Origin: Williamwhitmania sp035530955
GTDB taxonomy: Bacteria; Bacteroidota; Bacteroidia; Bacteroidales; Williamwhitmaniaceae
Assembly (NCBI GenBank): GCA_035530955.1
Contig: DATKTT010000323.1
Span: 1 to 8,182 of the forward strand
Direction of reading: 5' to 3'
Length of the DNA stretch: 8,182 nt
The translations under genes and the position numbers were made by a program. The notes beneath the pieces were generated by a model. The model saw only the letters and a program-made list of their open reading frames with translations, ran no database searches and had not been told where the DNA came from. Numbering within the stretch: the stretch's first letter is position 1; each line of letters begins with the position of its first letter. Of this stretch, positions 5,502 to 8,182 are shown in pieces.

Positions 5502-7166
5502 CTACTGGAAAAGTTCTTCCAACGGTTTGCCCGTTGCAGCATTGGGCCAGGAGATATCAATCAGCGTGGCAGTGGTTGGGGCCACGTCGGCAATATCTAT
5601 TGGCGTTAGGATGGTCTTTCGCTTAATTTTCCATCCATAGAATATGAGGGGCACATGAGCGTCGTAGCTGTAGGGGCTGCTGGCCGCTGTTGGCTTCTCA
5701 GTTCTCTCCACCCATCCAGGCTCAAGAAAGAAGATGACGTCGCCGGAGCGCTTGTCATTAAAGCTGTTTTGCATCTTGTAGAAATTACCTTGGTTAAAGG
5801 CCGCGTTTACCATGGTGGAGGCCGTAGCAGCCCCTGCCACTCCGGTGAACTGTACCATAAAGTCGCGAACCTTGTCCTGAAATTCTGAAAGCTTAAGATT
5901 GCTGTCCTCAATGAGGTTACGGTTGAGATAAATTTGTTTTTGGTCATAGGCCTTTACCCAATCACCTTTTCCGTAGGTTACGGAGAGATAGCTGCGCAGC
6001 AGGGCCATCGCTGCTTTTGGCTCAAAAAAACCACTTGGAATTCTCACAGAGGAGAGGTTGCCTGGAGTATCGGGTGTTCCGTGATCTGAGGTAAGAATAA
6101 TTAGCACATTCTCCTTCCCAATATTCTCACTTAGGAACGACATAAAATGCCCTAATTCGTTGTCTAGACGGTAGTAGGCATCTTCCAACTCTACGGAGTT
6201 GGTTCCATACTTCTGGCAAATATCGCCAGTGGATGAAAAGACGATTGTGAGGAGATCGGTGCTAGAGTCCTTGCCTAGATTCTCGTTTACGATGGTGTTT
6301 ACAGCAAAGTCTTTGGTGTAGGTGTTGCCAAACGGAGTGGAGGCAAGTAGGGAATAATTGGGCTCCTTCTGCTTATCCTTAAATAGCGATTGCAGGATCA
6401 TCATCGGCGATTTGCGCTTTTCTTCCAGCTCATCCTTCTTGGTTGTGTCGATGGCTGACATTTGGTGTGCCTGGTAGCTACCCAATGGAAGAAGTGTTTC
6501 CCACGACTGCGCTACATAGGTGTCGGCCAACTTTTTCTTGTTAAACTCCTTAACCCAGTTGGGTAGGTCTTCCATATAGTAGCTGCTGGTCATCCATGTT
6601 CCACTGTAAGGGTTTAGCCAGTATGCTGCATCGCCAGAGTGACCGGCTGCTAGTGTAGCCGATTGCGGATCAAGGGAGATAGCGATAACTTTCGACTTTG
6701 GGTCCCACAGCTTGAGTGCATCGCCTAGGGTACTCGCCATCATATTTCGAGGGGAGTAAGAGCCATACATGTCGTCGCCGCCAACGCCGCGGTAGCGCTT
6801 GTCCACCGTGGCTTCCACCATCTCTTCAGAATTGCGCGAGAACCACTGGTCGGAAACAATGCCGTGCGTAGCCGGCTGCGCCCCAGTTTCGAGGGTGGCA
6901 ATACCAGGAGCCGACTGGGTGAGCAGGTAGTTATAGCGGGCATTCTTGCAAAAAGTACCCTCGTTAACCAGCACCTTGAAGCCATCCTCTGAGAAGTTGT
7001 TCCAATACCGATGAATGAAATCGTAGCGCATTTGGCTAACCACAATTTGAACGATTAGCTTCGGCTTATCTGGAGGGAGTGCTCTGCCGTTTTGCGAAAA
7101 GGTGTTGATTGAAATGGAAAGGAGCAAAATTGCTGTGGAAATGAGTTGCTTTGAGATAAATTTCAT
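5502..7166 (-). CDS. Secreted PafA-like alkaline phosphatase superfamily protein, probably degenerate active site
   Basis: The 554-residue protein matches PafA-type periplasmic phosphatases in length and order. It has a Sec signal peptide (1-24, likely cut after TFS before QN), VVSQMRYD (42-49), the nucleophile segment TQSAPG (83-88), HGIVSDQW (101-108), STGDICQKYGTNS (312-324), SDHGTPD (360-366) and YDAHVPLIF (501-509). By eye against PafA, D361, H362 and H504 keep their metal-binding identity, and S85 takes the place of the nucleophilic Thr79. However D38 is S44, D305 is G314 and H309 is Q318, and the phosphate contacts N100, K162 and R164 appear as D106, D166 and Q168. The reading frame is open throughout, so this is not a decayed gene. 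Ordinary two-zinc phosphatase activity seems unlikely, and a binding or altered catalytic role is inferred. There is no T9SS tail, so it is probably periplasmic. It starts 56 nt after the M14 peptidase stop and may be co-transcribed with it. Confidence 0.85.
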   Translation of the reverse strand: MKFISKQLISTAILLLSISINTFSQNGRALPPDKPKLIVQIVVSQMRYDFIHRYWNNFSEDGFKVLVNEGTFCKNARYNYLLTQSAPGIATLETGAQPATHGIVSDQWFSRNSEEMVEATVDKRYRGVGGDDMYGSYSPRNMMASTLGDALKLWDPKSKVIAISLDPQSATLAAGHSGDAAYWLNPYSGTWMTSSYYMEDLPNWVKEFNKKKLADTYVAQSWETLLPLGSYQAHQMSAIDTTKKDELEEKRKSPMMILQSLFKDKQKEPNYSLLASTPFGNTYTKDFAVNTIVNENLGKDSSTDLLTIVFSSTGDICQKYGTNSVELEDAYYRLDNELGHFMSFLSENIGKENVLIILTSDHGTPDTPGNLSSVRIPSGFFEPKAAMALLRSYLSVTYGKGDWVKAYDQKQIYLNRNLIEDSNLKLSEFQDKVRDFMVQFTGVAGAATASTMVNAAFNQGNFYKMQNSFNDKRSGDVIFFLEPGWVERTEKPTAASSPYSYDAHVPLIFYGWKIKRKTILTPIDIADVAPTTATLIDISWPNAATGKPLEELFQ

Positions 7167-7221
7167 TGTAAGATTATTGTATGCAATGGCCTAAAAGGTC
7201 AGGTGAGAGGTTTATTTAAAA

Positions 7222-8182
7222 CTAATTTATGATGACAGGAATCTTGGCCGAATACTGAATGCCTTTAATCGTAAGCGAGGCGAGGTAGATACCCGCAGCC
7301 AGCGAATTGCCACTCGACACACACTGCTCCAACGGCCACTGGTTTACACCCGGCTGTATACTTACCGTGTTGCTTCCCAATAATTTTCCGCTTATGCTGT
7401 AAATGTTAAGTTGCCCTGTGGTGAACTTATTTGTGGTGAACATAACGGTGGTGCCATTGCTACCTAAGTTTGCTGATAGCTTGTTTTGGCTGCTATCGTT
7501 ATTGCCAATGGTGGCGGTGCTTTTAGTTAGCACTATGTTTTGCTCCACGCGGTCGGTGATGCTGTTGATGGTGATACTCTGTTGATAGGTGTCGTATCCA
7601 GTGGCTGAGTACGTGAAGGTGTATGTTCCCGGATAAATTAAACGGTAGTATGTTCCGTTGGTCGAATCGCTCCATACATTGGAACTGTCTTTGTCGTGCG
7701 AGGCAACTATTATATCGGCCATTACGGCCTCACCATCTGCATTCTTAACTGTTCCATAAACTCCTGTAAGAACTTGGTTCATGTAGGAGAAGAACGATCG
7801 TTTTAGGTAGTTCCAATAATTTGGTAGCTGGTCGGAGCTAGGCGTTTTGGCTGATGAAATCTCAATGGTTACCTCCCGTCCATGGTGGAAGACGGTCATG
7901 TAGTCCTGTCTACCACCAGTAATGGGATACCAGTCGGCACCTTGAATAATTCCAGAGGGATCAACGTCGGTAAAGTAGTTCACTGGCCCATATGTCTGCA
8001 CAAGGCTGGCAAATTGCTGGCTAACGGCTATAAACCATTGCCTGTCGGGGTGCTGACGCTGTGAGGCTGTGTAGTAATCCCAAGGGTAATTAACCACCTC
8101 CGAACCTCCGTGGAAGTTTGCCGAAAGCACAATCCTATTTTGGTTGGCGAAGTTCATCATGGCTTGGTTTTCCAAGGTATAG
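7222..8182 (-). CDS. M14 zinc carboxypeptidase with T9SS C-terminal sorting domain (5' end outside window)
   Basis: The frame is open through the right edge, so the N-terminus, including the first His/Glu zinc ligands and any signal peptide, is missing. Counting from the TTG at 8175, which is internal and not a real start, LSANFHGGSEVVNYPWDY (17-34) supplies the third zinc ligand H22. HHGREVTIEIS (97-107) supplies the catalytic Glu E105, as in the carboxypeptidase N/D branch of M14. A carboxypeptidase regulatory-like beta-sandwich follows (about 137-217), then a short Ser/Asn linker and a Por-type sorting domain (about 243-317) with IYSISGKLL (258-266) and GIYLASLTIKG (295-305). The protein should be exported by Sec and then across the outer membrane by the type IX system, acting as an extracellular or surface carboxypeptidase. 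Its substrate cannot be inferred from the visible part. The preserved residues suggest an active enzyme. Confidence 0.93.
   Translation of the reverse strand, partial: YTLENQAMMNFANQNRIVLSANFHGGSEVVNYPWDYYTASQRQHPDRQWFIAVSQQFASLVQTYGPVNYFTDVDPSGIIQGADWYPITGGRQDYMTVFHHGREVTIEISSAKTPSSDQLPNYWNYLKRSFFSYMNQVLTGVYGTVKNADGEAVMADIIVASHDKDSSNVWSDSTNGTYYRLIYPGTYTFTYSATGYDTYQQSITINSITDRVEQNIVLTKSTATIGNNDSSQNKLSANLGSNGTTVMFTTNKFTTGQLNIYSISGKLLGSNTVSIQPGVNQWPLEQCVSSGNSLAAGIYLASLTIKGIQYSAKIPVIIN

Noticed and set aside
6740..7045. Minus-strand ORF of 101 codons in a second frame of the PafA-like gene
   Set aside because: The overlapping frame encodes conserved PafA-family motifs; this one has a biased, motif-free composition typical of an out-of-frame shadow.
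5502..7166. PafA-like gene as a pseudogene
   Set aside because: The frame is intact with signal peptide and full family length; only specific active-site residues differ, which points to divergence rather than decay.
7167..7221. Promoter or terminator between the M14 and PafA-like genes
   Set aside because: Only loose TAnnTTTG look-alikes and a 3-5 bp imperfect hairpin are present, not enough to annotate.
8173..8175. TTG at 8175 as the start of the M14 peptidase
   Set aside because: The frame continues to the window edge and the sequence here is mid-domain of M14; the real start is outside the window.

Overview
The window looks like chromosomal DNA of a Bacteroidota bacterium. The evidence is GldE and GldD homologues, a type IX secretion system (T9SS) sorting domain on an M14 peptidase, a PafA-type phosphatase homologue, TAnnTTTG-type promoter elements, and generally weak Shine-Dalgarno sequences. 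Base composition is moderate (roughly mid-40s % GC by eye) and looks even throughout, with no sign of a recent insertion. A Bacteroidales-like, T9SS-bearing organism fits best, but the sequence alone does not fix the genus. There are no RNA genes, insertion sequences or CRISPR arrays, and no gap longer than about 140 bp.

Layout. At the left edge an HU/IHF-family DNA-binding protein gene points left. It is separated by a 130-bp divergent promoter region from a rightward gene run: mutY (adenine glycosylase), ssb (single-stranded DNA-binding protein), a 140-bp spacer, gldE (DUF21/CBS/CorC membrane protein), gldD (lipoprotein, overlapping gldE by 29 bp), an Sfp-type 4'-phosphopantetheinyl transferase (2-bp gap), and a geranylgeranylglyceryl phosphate synthase homologue (10-bp gap). 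The run ends at a strong hairpin terminator at 5460-5493. Beyond it two genes come back on the minus strand: a secreted alkaline-phosphatase (PafA) superfamily protein that has lost several metal ligands, and the C-terminal two thirds or so of an M14 zinc carboxypeptidase carrying a T9SS sorting domain, which is cut by the right edge.

How the genes fit together. The left part is a DNA-maintenance block (HU, MutY, SSB). The middle is the gliding/T9SS-associated pair gldE-gldD, with a PPTase (activates carrier proteins) and a prenylglyceryl phosphate synthase (archaeal-type ether-lipid chemistry) coupled behind it. The right part encodes exported proteins, at least one of which is an expected T9SS client.

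The most interesting item is the minus-strand PafA-like protein. It keeps the fold landmarks and part of one metal site (D361, H362, H504) but, in a by-eye comparison with PafA, replaces three metal ligands and three phosphate-contact residues. It is probably a pseudoenzyme or a protein with a changed function. The rest of the window is a recognisable Bacteroidota neighbourhood. I see no convincing new defence or mobile system.
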